Part shown: piece by piece, positions 9,478 through 18,338 of the stretch
How positions within the stretch are numbered: position 1 is the first letter of the stretch
Layout: each line of letters begins with the position of its first letter
NCBI GenBank assembly: GCA_026390735.1
Contig: JAPLFJ010000069.1
Coordinates: forward strand, 124,001-188,000
Direction: 5' to 3'
DNA length: 64,000 nt
Source: Ignavibacteriota bacterium
GTDB taxonomy: Bacteria; Bacteroidota; Ignavibacteria; Tepidaquicellales; Tepidaquicellaceae
Notes under the pieces: generated by a model
Database searches by the model: none
Seen by the model: only the letters and a program-made list of their open reading frames with translations
What the model was told of the DNA's origin: nothing
Program-made: the position numbers and the translations under genes

Positions 9478-10800
9478 TTGAGGTTTTTAAAAGGTAATAT
9501 TAACCGTAAAATAAAACTCCTTTTTGGATTTTTGGTTTTATCAATTTCTCTTACTTTTTTGGTAAATTGTAAGAGTAATAAAGTTGACGGTGTTGAGGAA
9601 AAGAACAGGGTTGATACAGGTTCTGCGAAGGATACATCGAATAAAAATAAAACGGAGAGTAAAGACAGTTTGAAAGATTTAAGTGACGTATTTAAACTGC
9701 ATTATGATGCCACGGTTATCGACACTCATAATGATTTTCTTTATCAGACTTTTAAACGTGGTGCTGATTTAGGAAAACGGGAAAGTGGCATTCAGTCAGG
9801 GCTTCCGCGTTTCAAAGACGGCGGAGTCGATATGCAGGTATTCGCTGTCTGGATTCCCGGGTCTGAAGAAAAGCATGCGTATGCATTTGCGATTGAACAG
9901 ACAGAAAGACTGAAGAAATTTGAGAAAGAGTATTCTGATATATTTGAGATTGCGTATTACTACGAAGACGCAATAAGTGTTCTGAACAAGAAGAAGTTCT
10001 GCGGAATGATGGGTATCGAGGATGGTGCAGCAGTATTGAATGATATAGAAAACGTTGATAAACTTTACAATGCGGGCATAAGGTACATCGGTCTTACGTG
10101 GAATAAATCAAACCGTATAGGAACTTCCGCAAGGGACGAAAGCGAAGGCAGAAAGAATGCAGGACTTACGGACTTTGGCAGGAAGGTTGTCAAAAGAATG
10201 GATGAAATCGGAATGCTTGTTGACGTATCGCATTCAGGTGAGAAAACATTCTGGGATGTTGTCGAAAACACTAAAGGTCCTTTTATTGCATCGCATTCAA
10301 ACTGTTATGCTTTAAACCCGCACTTCAGAAACCTGAAGGATGATCAGATTAAGGCTATTGCGGAACGGGGCGGCGTGATTATGATTAACTTCCTCGATGA
10401 TTTTATTAACGAAGGCGGAAAGAATACAAGAGTTGCGAGTTACTATTCGAAGTATAAAAGTGAAATTGATAAGATGTATTCAGAGAACAACGGTGATATG
10501 GTTGCCTTTAATATGAAGAGGTATCAGTTTATGAAAGACAATCCGATTAAAGGCGGTACTTCGCTCGATGATATGATAGACCACATCGACCATATTAAAG
10601 CTCTTGTCGGCGTAGACTATATAGGGCTTGGTTCTGATTTTGACGGGGGAATTATTCCGCCGAATGAATTGTACGATGCGACCTGCTATCCGGTTATATC
10701 GGCAAGGCTGTTCGAAAGAGGTTATACAGGCGAGGAAATAAGAAAGATTCTCGGCCTTAATTTTTTAAGAGTGTTGAAACAGGTTTGTTCTAAAAATTAA
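9478..10800 (+). CDS. Membrane dipeptidase-like M19 lipoprotein
   Basis: A 440-residue zinc peptidase of the renal dipeptidase family. The only start that includes the export signal is TTG at 9478. The signal ends in the lipobox LVNC, so the protein should be lipid-anchored. Zinc-site motifs are present: VIDTHNDF (HxD), IEDGAA, VDVSHSGEKTF, IASHSN and GLGSDFDGG. Relatives cleave dipeptides, including D-amino-acid ones. A serine- and lysine-rich linker (about residues 33-70) separates anchor and catalytic domain. Confidence 0.9.
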   Translation: MRFLKGNINRKIKLLFGFLVLSISLTFLVNCKSNKVDGVEEKNRVDTGSAKDTSNKNKTESKDSLKDLSDVFKLHYDATVIDTHNDFLYQTFKRGADLGKRESGIQSGLPRFKDGGVDMQVFAVWIPGSEEKHAYAFAIEQTERLKKFEKEYSDIFEIAYYYEDAISVLNKKKFCGMMGIEDGAAVLNDIENVDKLYNAGIRYIGLTWNKSNRIGTSARDESEGRKNAGLTDFGRKVVKRMDEIGMLVDVSHSGEKTFWDVVENTKGPFIASHSNCYALNPHFRNLKDDQIKAIAERGGVIMINFLDDFINEGGKNTRVASYYSKYKSEIDKMYSENNGDMVAFNMKRYQFMKDNPIKGGTSLDDMIDHIDHIKALVGVDYIGLGSDFDGGIIPPNELYDATCYPVISARLFERGYTGEEIRKILGLNFLRVLKQVCSKN

Positions 10801-10807
10801 TTATTTA

Positions 10808-11209
10808 ATGAAGCCAGAAGAAATATTGGATAGTTTTAATTCATCAGTAAAAAAAGTTGATGATGCAAAAATCAATCAGGTTTTAGGTAAAGAGAAGGCG
10901 ATAGAGGAAAAACGGTCTAAACTAAACCCTGTAAAATTCTTTATGCTTTTCAAGCAGGTGAAACTTGCTTTCGAAATGCTTAAAGATTATAAACAGAAGA
11001 AATACAGGAGTGTGCCATGGAAGGCAATTGCGATGATTGTCACCGCACTTGTGTATTTTCTTAATCCTATAGACTTAATCCCTGACTTTTTAGGGGTTAT
11101 AGGATTTACTGACGATGCTATCGTGCTTGCTTTTGTTTTTAAATCAATCAGAGATGAACTTATAAAATATTGCGACTGGAGAGGGCTTAATGCAGAGGAT
11201 TATTTTTAA
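10808..11209 (+). CDS. DUF1232 (YkvA-like) small membrane protein
   Basis: A 133-residue protein with a basic N-terminal half and a DUF1232 core. The core signature YFLNPIDLIPDFLGVIGFTDDA is interrupted here only for length; it sits around residues 83-105, and two hydrophobic stretches flank it. The family function is unknown. The stop codon is directly followed by the ATG of the phosphoesterase gene, so the two are translationally coupled. Confidence 0.85.
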   Translation: MKPEEILDSFNSSVKKVDDAKINQVLGKEKAIEEKRSKLNPVKFFMLFKQVKLAFEMLKDYKQKKYRSVPWKAIAMIVTALVYFLNPIDLIPDFLGVIGFTDDAIVLAFVFKSIRDELIKYCDWRGLNAEDYF

Positions 11210-12007
11210 ATGAGTAAAAACGTAAAGATATTATTTATCGGAGATGTTATTGGTGTACCGGGGTTAAACATTGTAAAGTTAGTGCTTCCGGGTATCATAG
11301 AAAAAGAGAAAATAGATTTTGTTATCGCAAACGGCGAGAATATGTCGGACGGAATGGGTGTTCTGAAAAGAGATGCTGATGAATTGCTTGCATTGCCGAT
11401 TAATGTTCTGACGGGCGGAAACCATACGCTGGATAAGATTCAATCGCATAAATTTATTGCAGAGTCTAAGAATTTATTGAGACCGCTGAATTATCCGAAA
11501 GGTGTTTATGGAACAGGACTTGGAATTTATAATATCACAGAGAAGAATGTTAAGATTGCAGTGGTTAACCTGATTGGCAGGGTGTTTATGAAACCGCTCG
11601 ACTGTCCTTTCAGGGCTTTCGACAGGATTTACGAAAAGATTAAAGAGGAAACCAACATTGTATTCGTTGATTTTCACGCAGAGGCAACGTCTGAAAAAAT
11701 AGCATTCGGCTGGTATGCGGACGGAAGAGCTTCTGTGGTAGTGGGTACACATACACACGTCCAGACAGCCGACAGCAGGGTTTTACCGAACGGAACGGCG
11801 TACATAACGGACGTTGGAATGACTGGGCCGTATGAATCAGTAATAGGAATGAAGAAAGAGGCATCAATAAGAAGATACATTATGGGTACTCCCCATAAAC
11901 ACGAAGTTGCCGAGGGCGACGTTAAATTTGCAGCAATAATCGCAGATGTAAACGCTGAAACCGGAAAGGCAAATTCAATTAAAAGAATTATTTATCCTGA
12001 ATTTTAA
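11210..12007 (+). CDS. YmdB-type metallophosphoesterase (TIGR00282 family)
   Basis: A 265-residue cytoplasmic di-metal phosphoesterase. Metal-ligand motifs appear in order: FIGDVIG near the N-terminus, ANGEN, TGGNHTLD, DFHAEATSEK and VGTHTHVQTAD. Known relatives (Bacillus YmdB, Deinococcus DR1281) hydrolyse 2',3'-cyclic nucleotides, and YmdB affects biofilm and motility gene expression. Here the gene ends the plus-strand run that starts at tmk. Confidence 0.9.
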   Translation: MSKNVKILFIGDVIGVPGLNIVKLVLPGIIEKEKIDFVIANGENMSDGMGVLKRDADELLALPINVLTGGNHTLDKIQSHKFIAESKNLLRPLNYPKGVYGTGLGIYNITEKNVKIAVVNLIGRVFMKPLDCPFRAFDRIYEKIKEETNIVFVDFHAEATSEKIAFGWYADGRASVVVGTHTHVQTADSRVLPNGTAYITDVGMTGPYESVIGMKKEASIRRYIMGTPHKHEVAEGDVKFAAIIADVNAETGKANSIKRIIYPEF

Positions 12008-12019
12008 AATACTATTGTT

Positions 12020-12898
12020 ATGGGATTAAAATATTTAAGTTATTTAGTAATCGTTTTATCGTTTGTTTACATCTTAGGATGTGATAACCAGCAGGCAAGT
12101 TATGAAGAATCCGGAGTCGGCGGAATAATTATTGATTCCGCCACTAAAAAAGGATTACCAGGGGTTTCTGTTGTACTCGATCAGGCAAAAACCTCTACAC
12201 TTACGGACAGTAATGGATTTTATTATATTGGCCATATAGGTGTTCCTTCGTCAGCAGGAAATTATTATATTACGTTCTCAAAGTCTGGTTATAATACAAT
12301 TAAAAGTTTTGCTATACTTTATGCAGGTGACACAACAAGAAGGGTGAATTATGCTATGCTTAATGCAACTAATAGTCAGGTTTTTATAGCAAACAATTTA
12401 ATCGTTTCTGAATATGAGAATAAATGGTCTATGGGAATTTTAAACTTTTACCATCTTTTTGTTACAAATGACAGTATATGGTATGATGATGATGCAGTTT
12501 TGCTGGATTCAGCAGGCACAAACACTAATTTCAGTTTTCATGCGGGTGGTTATGCACAACCTGTTCCCGGCTGGGATACAAGGTTTACAAATTTGCTCGG
12601 GTATTACTCTCAATATGATTTTGATACACTATCACGTATAGACGTCGGAGCCAGGCCGATTAATCCAAACACAGATTTCCCGACACAACGTACAAATTCT
12701 TTTAATGCTCCTTTAAGCCAGAGCCCTGTATACGGGTTTTATTTGCTTGGAAGGTATAATTACGATCCGGGTTATCCAAGGGTCTATGGATTACTTAGAA
12801 TTGAGAATTTTTATTATGATAACGCTTCAAACACATATAAAGCTGTCGTGGATGTGAAAATAAACCGTAGTGAGCAAAACTATTTTCTTTTAAATTGA
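12020..12898 (+). CDS. Lipoprotein with carboxypeptidase-regulatory-like domain
   Basis: A 292-residue lipoprotein; the signal ends in ILGC. Residues 33-110 form a carboxypeptidase-regulatory-like beta sandwich (GGIIIDSATKKGLPGVSV, TDSNGFYYI, SGYNTIK). The C-terminal 180 residues match no family I know, but correspond in layout to the next gene, and both end in a VDVKINR/VDVKVNR strand. The two are probably a duplicated pair. The role is unknown; such domains are usually structural or adhesive. Confidence 0.7.
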   Translation: MGLKYLSYLVIVLSFVYILGCDNQQASYEESGVGGIIIDSATKKGLPGVSVVLDQAKTSTLTDSNGFYYIGHIGVPSSAGNYYITFSKSGYNTIKSFAILYAGDTTRRVNYAMLNATNSQVFIANNLIVSEYENKWSMGILNFYHLFVTNDSIWYDDDAVLLDSAGTNTNFSFHAGGYAQPVPGWDTRFTNLLGYYSQYDFDTLSRIDVGARPINPNTDFPTQRTNSFNAPLSQSPVYGFYLLGRYNYDPGYPRVYGLLRIENFYYDNASNTYKAVVDVKINRSEQNYFLLN

Positions 12899-12964
12899 TT
12901 TTTTTATTATAATTGAAAAATTCGATAATTTATTGTAAATTCAAACATACTCTTAAATAATTTA

Positions 12965-13864
12965 ATGCTTAATATGAAAAAATTTCTAATTGTGATGTTA
13001 TTATCAATAACACCTCTTTATTTTTTAACGATTTCAGGTTGTGAATCAACTTCGTCTGTTAAAAACGGAGACGGAGTAATCAGGGGTATTATTCAGGACT
13101 CTACTTCTTCAAGTAATCTTGATAGTGTTATTATATCAACAACTCCCGCTACAAAAACCGTAATGACCACATCAACTGGTGCTTTTCTGATTTCAGGTGT
13201 ATCTGACGGTACCTACACTGTTACAGCTAGAAAACCCGGATACTTTACGCGTACAGTAACCGCTGTTGTTTTAGATGCGGATACCGCAACTGCCAATGCA
13301 AAAATGAGGTTTACAGGTGTTTATACTTATAATGGTCTCACTGTACAGGAAAATAATGCTATTTATACAAATTTAAGTGCTGTTAATCTTTACAATGGAG
13401 TCGTTATTAATGAGTTTACAGCAAACGATCCTAATAAAGACATTCAAATGCGTAATTCCTACGATTCCTTGGGTGCAAGTATAGATTTTTATCTGAGGTC
13501 AGGTGACTTAGCCAAAGTACGTGCAGGTTCACAAACTTTCTTTGGAGCTCCTTTAACCAATCCAAAGACAGGTCTGCAGACTTTTACAAAAGCAGAATTT
13601 GATACTCTGTCCAGTATATACGATTTTACAGGCAACCTGAATACGTACTTTACTGAAAATGCAACCGCCACCTTTAATTACTTCCCTGATGGTTCAAACG
13701 CTGTTTATCCGTTCTTTTTAGCGGGCAGAAACGCTGCTACCCCTGGAGTAATCGGTGTTATATATTTACGGAATTCCTATTTCGGAGTCGGCAACTATTT
13801 CTATGTAGTAATTGATGTTAAAGTTAACAGATTAGGTTATAATATTTTTAACGGCAATCAATAA
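12965..13864 (+). CDS. Paralogous lipoprotein with carboxypeptidase-regulatory-like domain
   Basis: A 299-residue lipoprotein, signal ending ISGC. The start may be 12965 or the ATG three codons later (MKKFLIVM). It has the same plan as its upstream neighbour: a regulatory-like domain (RGIIQDSTSSSNLDSVII, GAFLISGVSDGTYTV), then a long beta-rich tail ending VIDVKVNR. The 66-nt AT-rich gap to the upstream copy and the terminator after it suggest a two-gene unit. Function unknown. Confidence 0.7.
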   Translation: MLNMKKFLIVMLLSITPLYFLTISGCESTSSVKNGDGVIRGIIQDSTSSSNLDSVIISTTPATKTVMTTSTGAFLISGVSDGTYTVTARKPGYFTRTVTAVVLDADTATANAKMRFTGVYTYNGLTVQENNAIYTNLSAVNLYNGVVINEFTANDPNKDIQMRNSYDSLGASIDFYLRSGDLAKVRAGSQTFFGAPLTNPKTGLQTFTKAEFDTLSSIYDFTGNLNTYFTENATATFNYFPDGSNAVYPFFLAGRNAATPGVIGVIYLRNSYFGVGNYFYVVIDVKVNRLGYNIFNGNQ

Positions 13865-13874
13865 TAAGTTTTTG

Positions 13875-13910
13875 AAGCCGTACTGATTTTACATTAGTAC
13901 GGCTTTTTTT
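13875..13910 (+). terminator. Rho-independent terminator
   Basis: A perfect 10-bp stem, AAGCCGTACT (13875-13884) with AGTACGGCTT (13896-13905), then a T run. It closes the lipoprotein pair. Confidence 0.92.
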
Positions 13911-13920
13911 ATTTACGACT

Positions 13921-14454
13921 ATGGTTCCAATTTTCCAAAAATTGAATTTTACAAAAAGCGAAATCAGAGTTCTATTTGTCCTGCTTTTAATTCTTTTTCT
14001 TGGCGTGGGAATTAAAATTACCAAAGGATTTATTTCGGATGATTCCGCATTGTTTGATTACGCTAAGTCGGACAGGATGTTCAGGGATAAGTCTGATAAC
14101 CTTCTGTCTGTTCTGAGTGATACAAACATTGTTGTTGATTCTCTCTTCTCAAAAGGTGAACTTAAAACCATCAACAGTATTAAAAGCAGCGAAGACAGTT
14201 TAAAAAACATTGATGGTAAGAAGAAGAAAAAGGGTAAAAAGGGCGACGACCTTAAGGAAAAGAGTATTAACATTAACACGGCAACAAAAGAACAGTTAAT
14301 TCTTTTGCCGGGTATCGGCGATTCTACTGCCGACAAAATACTGATGTACAGAAAAGAACATGGCGCATTTAAGAACATTGAAGACATTATGAAGATAAAA
14401 GGTATTGGCACTAAGAAGTTTGAAAAGATGAAACCTTACATAACAACAGATTAA
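13921..14454 (+). CDS. ComEA-like helix-hairpin-helix protein
   Basis: A 177-residue protein with one N-terminal transmembrane helix (residues 17-35), a lysine/serine-rich linker and a C-terminal double helix-hairpin-helix domain (about 110-177: SININTATKEQLILLPGIG, then IKGIGTKKFEKMKPYI). This is the layout of ComEA, the envelope DNA receptor for natural transformation, though many Bacteroidota have such proteins without proven competence. The ATG lies only 11 nt beyond the previous terminator. The PilM-like gene follows at 9 nt. Confidence 0.8.
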   Translation: MVPIFQKLNFTKSEIRVLFVLLLILFLGVGIKITKGFISDDSALFDYAKSDRMFRDKSDNLLSVLSDTNIVVDSLFSKGELKTINSIKSSEDSLKNIDGKKKKKGKKGDDLKEKSININTATKEQLILLPGIGDSTADKILMYRKEHGAFKNIEDIMKIKGIGTKKFEKMKPYITTD

Positions 14455-14463
14455 ATACATAAT

Positions 14464-15345
14464 TTGAGCGACTTATACATAGAATATTCAGGTAATTACA
14501 TCAGAATGCTGCAAATCGAAAACAAGACGGTAAAGTTTATTGACCAGCTTGAGTTTGTTGATGCAAGGTATTTCTATCTCGAACCAAAAATTAATCATAA
14601 AAAGATAAATGAGGTTACCGAGTTAATCATTAATAATCTGAAACGGAACAATCTTTTTACCGATAACATTAAGTTTGTCCTGGATTCCAGACTGGCATAC
14701 ATAAGTTGTATTCCGCTTGACTACTCGGACGAAGTGGAAAACATTAATTCCAGTTTAATCTGGGAAATCTCAAACTTCTTTCCCGAGAATTATAAAAATT
14801 ATAAAGTCACTTACCAGAAATTAGTTCACAAAAGCAAAGAACTCGAGCATCTTGGCAACACACTTATTATAGCATACCATAAGAACATTGCCGAAATAAC
14901 AAGGCGCATTTCCGAGATTTCTTCCCTGAAGATATCCAACTTAAACTTCGATGTCTTTTCCGCGGGTGCATATTTAAACAACGGGTCTAATAAGAATTAT
15001 GCCGCCCTTGGTTGTAAAAAAGACAGACTCGACCTCTCCGTGTATCTGGACGGCAAAATAAGTTTTTTCCTTCCTGTTTATGTAAAAGATAATGCGAAGG
15101 ATGTATTGCAGGCAGAGATATATAAAGTCCTGAAACTTTCCGGTTACGAAGAAATCCAGGATGTCTTTCTTTACGGTGACGATGTCTGCCCTCAGATATT
15201 AAACATGCTGGAAGGCTTTCACTTGAAACATAAGTTCCATCTTACTGACCCGTTTAAAGATTATTCGGTAGATGCTTCGCTGCTTGAAGACAGGGCCGAA
15301 GCACTGAACTCTTTTTCATTCACCCCGCTTTTCGGACTTAAATAA
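14464..15345 (+). CDS. Divergent PilM-like (actin-fold) protein
   Basis: A 293-residue protein starting with TTG. I do not recognise it at family level, but its plan resembles PilM of type IV pili: an early YIRMLQIENKTVKF strand pair, a VLDSRLAYISCIPLDY segment like the PilM region before the IWEISNFFPE helix, and a later NLNFDVFSAGAYLN segment. PilM binds ATP and organises the inner-membrane pilus platform. No pilN, pilO or pilQ lies nearby. Its neighbour is ComEA-like, which fits a DNA-uptake theme, but this is inference. Confidence 0.5.
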   Translation: MSDLYIEYSGNYIRMLQIENKTVKFIDQLEFVDARYFYLEPKINHKKINEVTELIINNLKRNNLFTDNIKFVLDSRLAYISCIPLDYSDEVENINSSLIWEISNFFPENYKNYKVTYQKLVHKSKELEHLGNTLIIAYHKNIAEITRRISEISSLKISNLNFDVFSAGAYLNNGSNKNYAALGCKKDRLDLSVYLDGKISFFLPVYVKDNAKDVLQAEIYKVLKLSGYEEIQDVFLYGDDVCPQILNMLEGFHLKHKFHLTDPFKDYSVDASLLEDRAEALNSFSFTPLFGLK

Positions 15346-15346
15346 T

Positions 15347-15889
15347 ATGAGAGTTATTTCCGGATTTCTCAGAAGCCGCACAATCATTGTACCAAGTTCG
15401 GTTAAAAACCTCCGCCCCACTACAGACAGGGCAAGGGAAACTCTCTTCAACGTCATTACAAGCAGGTTTAATATTTACGGAATGAAAGTACTGGACCTAT
15501 ATTCCGGTTCTGGCAGTTTCGGTATCGAATGCGTTTCCCGCAATGCTTCCAAATGCACCTTCGTGGACAGGTTTCCGGATACCGTAAAAAGAAACATAAC
15601 AGATTTAGGTATCGCTGATAAATCACTGGCGGTTAAAGATGATGCAATAAGATATTTGAAAAACAATAGAAGTCTTGATTACGATATTATCTTCGCCGAC
15701 CCGCCTTATGACTACACAAAGTATAACGAACTGATTGATCTAATCTCTGGTTTTCAGGGTACATTCGTTCTGGAACATTCAGAAAAATATTTGCCCTTGG
15801 AAATACATTCAAAATATATATTTTTGAAGAAGAAGGTTGGAATAGCAATTTTCACATTTTTTGATTTTAAACTGACTGAAGATGAGTAA
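15347..15889 (+). CDS. rsmD: 16S rRNA (guanine(966)-N(2))-methyltransferase
   Basis: A 180-residue class I SAM methyltransferase. It starts with the family-typical MRVISGFLRSR and LRPTTDRARETLFNVI, has the SAM-binding VLDLYSGSGSFGIE and the catalytic DPPY (around residue 118). It methylates G966 of 16S rRNA. It overlaps coaD by 8 nt; rsmD-coaD is a common bacterial pair, which supports the call. Confidence 0.94.
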   Translation: MRVISGFLRSRTIIVPSSVKNLRPTTDRARETLFNVITSRFNIYGMKVLDLYSGSGSFGIECVSRNASKCTFVDRFPDTVKRNITDLGIADKSLAVKDDAIRYLKNNRSLDYDIIFADPPYDYTKYNELIDLISGFQGTFVLEHSEKYLPLEIHSKYIFLKKKVGIAIFTFFDFKLTEDE

Positions 15890-16376
15890 GAAAAACATAG
15901 CAATATACCCCGGAACGTTCGACCCTGTTACCAACGGCCACCTTGATATTATCGACAGGGCAGTAAAACTGTTCGACGAAGTTGTCGTCGGTGTTGCTTT
16001 TAACATCAACAAAACACCTTTGTTTACAAAAGAAGAACGACGCGATTTAATCATAAAGGTAACAAAGAAATATAAAAACGTTCGTGTCGCGATGTTTAAC
16101 GGTCTCCTCGTCGATTTTGCAAAGCAGCAGAAGGCAACAGTCATTCTCAGGGGCTTAAGGGCTATATCAGATTTTGAGTATGAATTTCAGATGTCTTTAA
16201 CTAACAGAAAACTTGCTCCGGGAATAACAACAATGTTCTTAATGCCGAACGAAAAATATACTTATCTGAATTCTTCTCTGGTAAGGGAGCTGTCAAAATT
16301 AAAAGGGGACATCAGTAGTTTTGTGCCCCCCGCGGTTGAAAAATCTCTTAAACTTAAATTAAAACAAAAACTATAA
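15882..16376 (+). CDS. coaD: Phosphopantetheine adenylyltransferase
   Basis: A 164-residue nucleotidyltransferase of coenzyme A synthesis. The TxGH-type motif is in YPGTFDPVTNGHLDII, ILRGLRAISDFEYEFQM is the phosphopantetheine region, and the C-terminal NSSLVRELSKLKGDISSFV is conserved. It transfers AMP from ATP to 4'-phosphopantetheine. The 3' end overlaps the convergent thioredoxin-fold gene by 6 nt. Confidence 0.96.
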   Translation: MSKKNIAIYPGTFDPVTNGHLDIIDRAVKLFDEVVVGVAFNINKTPLFTKEERRDLIIKVTKKYKNVRVAMFNGLLVDFAKQQKATVILRGLRAISDFEYEFQMSLTNRKLAPGITTMFLMPNEKYTYLNSSLVRELSKLKGDISSFVPPAVEKSLKLKLKQKL

Positions 16377-16853
16377 TATCTTTCCTAAGTCTGTGTTCTG
16401 GTACTTGTTCTCTGCAAAATACTTCAGCAGTTTTTCAAAGTCGCCTGCTTCAACATAACCGGAAAACGCACTCACAGTCTCTCCGTTGTAGTTAAACTTC
16501 AGCAGTGAACCGTCAGGCCCCAGGAATACGTGTGTCGGATATCCTGTTGCACCGAAAAATTTTGCCAGTGACGCAGATGTATAATCTTTACCGCCGTACT
16601 TTATTTTATCACTTCCCATAGCATTCAGTTTAACATAAACAAAATTGTCATTTACGTAACTGCTTATATTCGGGCTTGAATATACCTGGTCCATCTTCTG
16701 CGACCATGTATCACTTTCCGAATATATGTTTACCACTATCTTTTTGTTCTGCGACTTTCCTTTTGAAAGCCCGTCGCTAAAAGACGTCTGAGCATTCATC
16801 ACACCTGCCATTAACAATATCATTACTACCAGACTAAAAATTCTTGCTTTCAT
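16371..16853 (-). CDS. Exported thioredoxin-fold protein without active-site cysteines
   Basis: A 160-residue protein with a cleavable signal peptide (to about residue 22, VMNAQ). The fold is that of the thioredoxin_7/DUF255 group: VVNIYSESDTWSQKMDQV, then YVKLNAM, ATGYPTHVFLGPDG with the cis-Pro loop intact. The usual WCxxCKxM is replaced by TWSQKM, and the whole protein has no cysteine. It therefore cannot do disulfide chemistry and may be a binding or chaperone version. It sits downstream of a TlpA-like gene that keeps its CPNC motif. Confidence 0.75.
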   Translation of the reverse strand: MKARIFSLVVMILLMAGVMNAQTSFSDGLSKGKSQNKKIVVNIYSESDTWSQKMDQVYSSPNISSYVNDNFVYVKLNAMGSDKIKYGGKDYTSASLAKFFGATGYPTHVFLGPDGSLLKFNYNGETVSAFSGYVEAGDFEKLLKYFAENKYQNTDLGKIL

Positions 16854-16927
16854 AATTTTGTTATATACTTTTAAACTAAAAGCCTTTTAAATTGTTCCGG
16901 CTTTCTGCTTTTCTAAATATCAATAAA

Positions 16928-18154
16928 TTAAAGTAAACTTTCAATAGTTTTAATGATTTCCTCTTTCGTCTTCGTATAGTGCTCTCCTGTTCCCGGTCCC
17001 GAAAACCCTGTGTAAACTGTTACAATTTTATGTTCTTTGTTAATGTATAGTGTTGTCGGATAACCGTTCAGTTTTTCTATGAACGGAAGCGTCTCGCTTA
17101 TGTTCTTCCCAACCTCACCTGCATACAGAAAATCATATTTTGCGTTAAGCTGTTTCACAAACCTCTCAATCCTTTCTTTCGACTCTTCAAAGTTGTTCGT
17201 TTCAAAACTTAAGCCGATTATCTGAAGTCCTTTTGGATTGTACTTCGGAAACAACTCATTGAAAAATCTCGTCTCGTCCATACAGTTCGGACACCACGAA
17301 CCCATCAGCTGCACAACCACAGGTTTGTCTTTATACTTCTCATCGCTTAAACTTATTCTCTTTCCCGTCATATCGGCAAAAGTAAAATCAATCACACCCG
17401 TTCCTTCTTTTATCTTCGTTATAGTTTCCGGCTCAGGCAGTTTGAAGTTTTCATTCTTTACGGCAATCCATTGCTCTCTCCACTTTGGTCCGCCTATCAG
17501 TAATCCGTTTTCAAGCCTGCCGTCTTTTGTTATATCAGCAGTTATAAGTATTGTGTGATTTCCGTCTACTGACGAAAGCTTAAGTTTACTTCCTGTAACT
17601 ATACCGTCAAGGTATCTGTGGTCTCCCGCCGTTGTCAGAAATGTACCCGTAAGTTTATTTCCTGTCTGTCTGAATTCACCCACTATCTTATACTCTGCCG
17701 AATCCCCGGGCGATACTGTGGTTTCCCATTTACCTGAAATATTGTCCGCAGGTGGGACTATTTCTCCGCCGAACCTTATCTCCTTTCCCGCCACAGCATA
17801 AAACGGCATCGTGTACTTGCTCCTCGAACCGACGTGATAGTACAGCCCTGCAAGCGAATCTTTCGATACTATTCTTGCTTTAATTTCATCCTTAAAGACA
17901 GGCAGTTTAATGAACACCGAATCCCCCGCATACGAAATCTCAGTCACGGGTATTCTTTCCTCTGCGTTTATTATTGTTATCTCATCTTTTCCGTCATTTA
18001 CTTTATTCCATATAAACTGAAAAGGCATTTGCGATTCTGCGGGTACGTCGTTCAACTGAATGTTCCCTCTCCAGACACCTTTTGTCACCGTCTGCTTTCC
18101 GCAGGAAGAGAAAACAGTAGAAACGAGCAGAATTATAATTATTGTATACTTCAT
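16928..18154 (-). CDS. TlpA-like thioredoxin-domain lipoprotein
   Basis: A 408-residue lipoprotein (signal ends FSSC). The first 250 residues are beta-rich and of an unassigned type found in front of redoxin domains of Bacteroidota. The C-terminal 140 residues are a TlpA/AhpC-TSA domain with active site GSWCPNC, LSFETNNFEESKERIERFV and a cis-Pro near NGYPTTLYI. It should reduce disulfides in the periplasm, for example for cytochrome c maturation. The gap to the downstream cysteine-less paralogue is 74 nt. Confidence 0.85.
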   Translation of the reverse strand: MKYTIIIILLVSTVFSSCGKQTVTKGVWRGNIQLNDVPAESQMPFQFIWNKVNDGKDEITIINAEERIPVTEISYAGDSVFIKLPVFKDEIKARIVSKDSLAGLYYHVGSRSKYTMPFYAVAGKEIRFGGEIVPPADNISGKWETTVSPGDSAEYKIVGEFRQTGNKLTGTFLTTAGDHRYLDGIVTGSKLKLSSVDGNHTILITADITKDGRLENGLLIGGPKWREQWIAVKNENFKLPEPETITKIKEGTGVIDFTFADMTGKRISLSDEKYKDKPVVVQLMGSWCPNCMDETRFFNELFPKYNPKGLQIIGLSFETNNFEESKERIERFVKQLNAKYDFLYAGEVGKNISETLPFIEKLNGYPTTLYINKEHKIVTVYTGFSGPGTGEHYTKTKEEIIKTIESLL

Positions 18155-18338
18155 AAAATGTATTTTTTGAAAAATATAGTATATTCTTTAAAAACACTAT
18201 GAAGAAAAGGAAACTTTCGTATGGAAACTAAAGTTTCAAAAAAGCAACTTTAGTTTTCTTTTTGCAAATATACCCCTTAAATACAGCCAGAAATCGATAT
18301 ATTATCTGGCATGTAAATTGATAGTATATAATTAGAAA

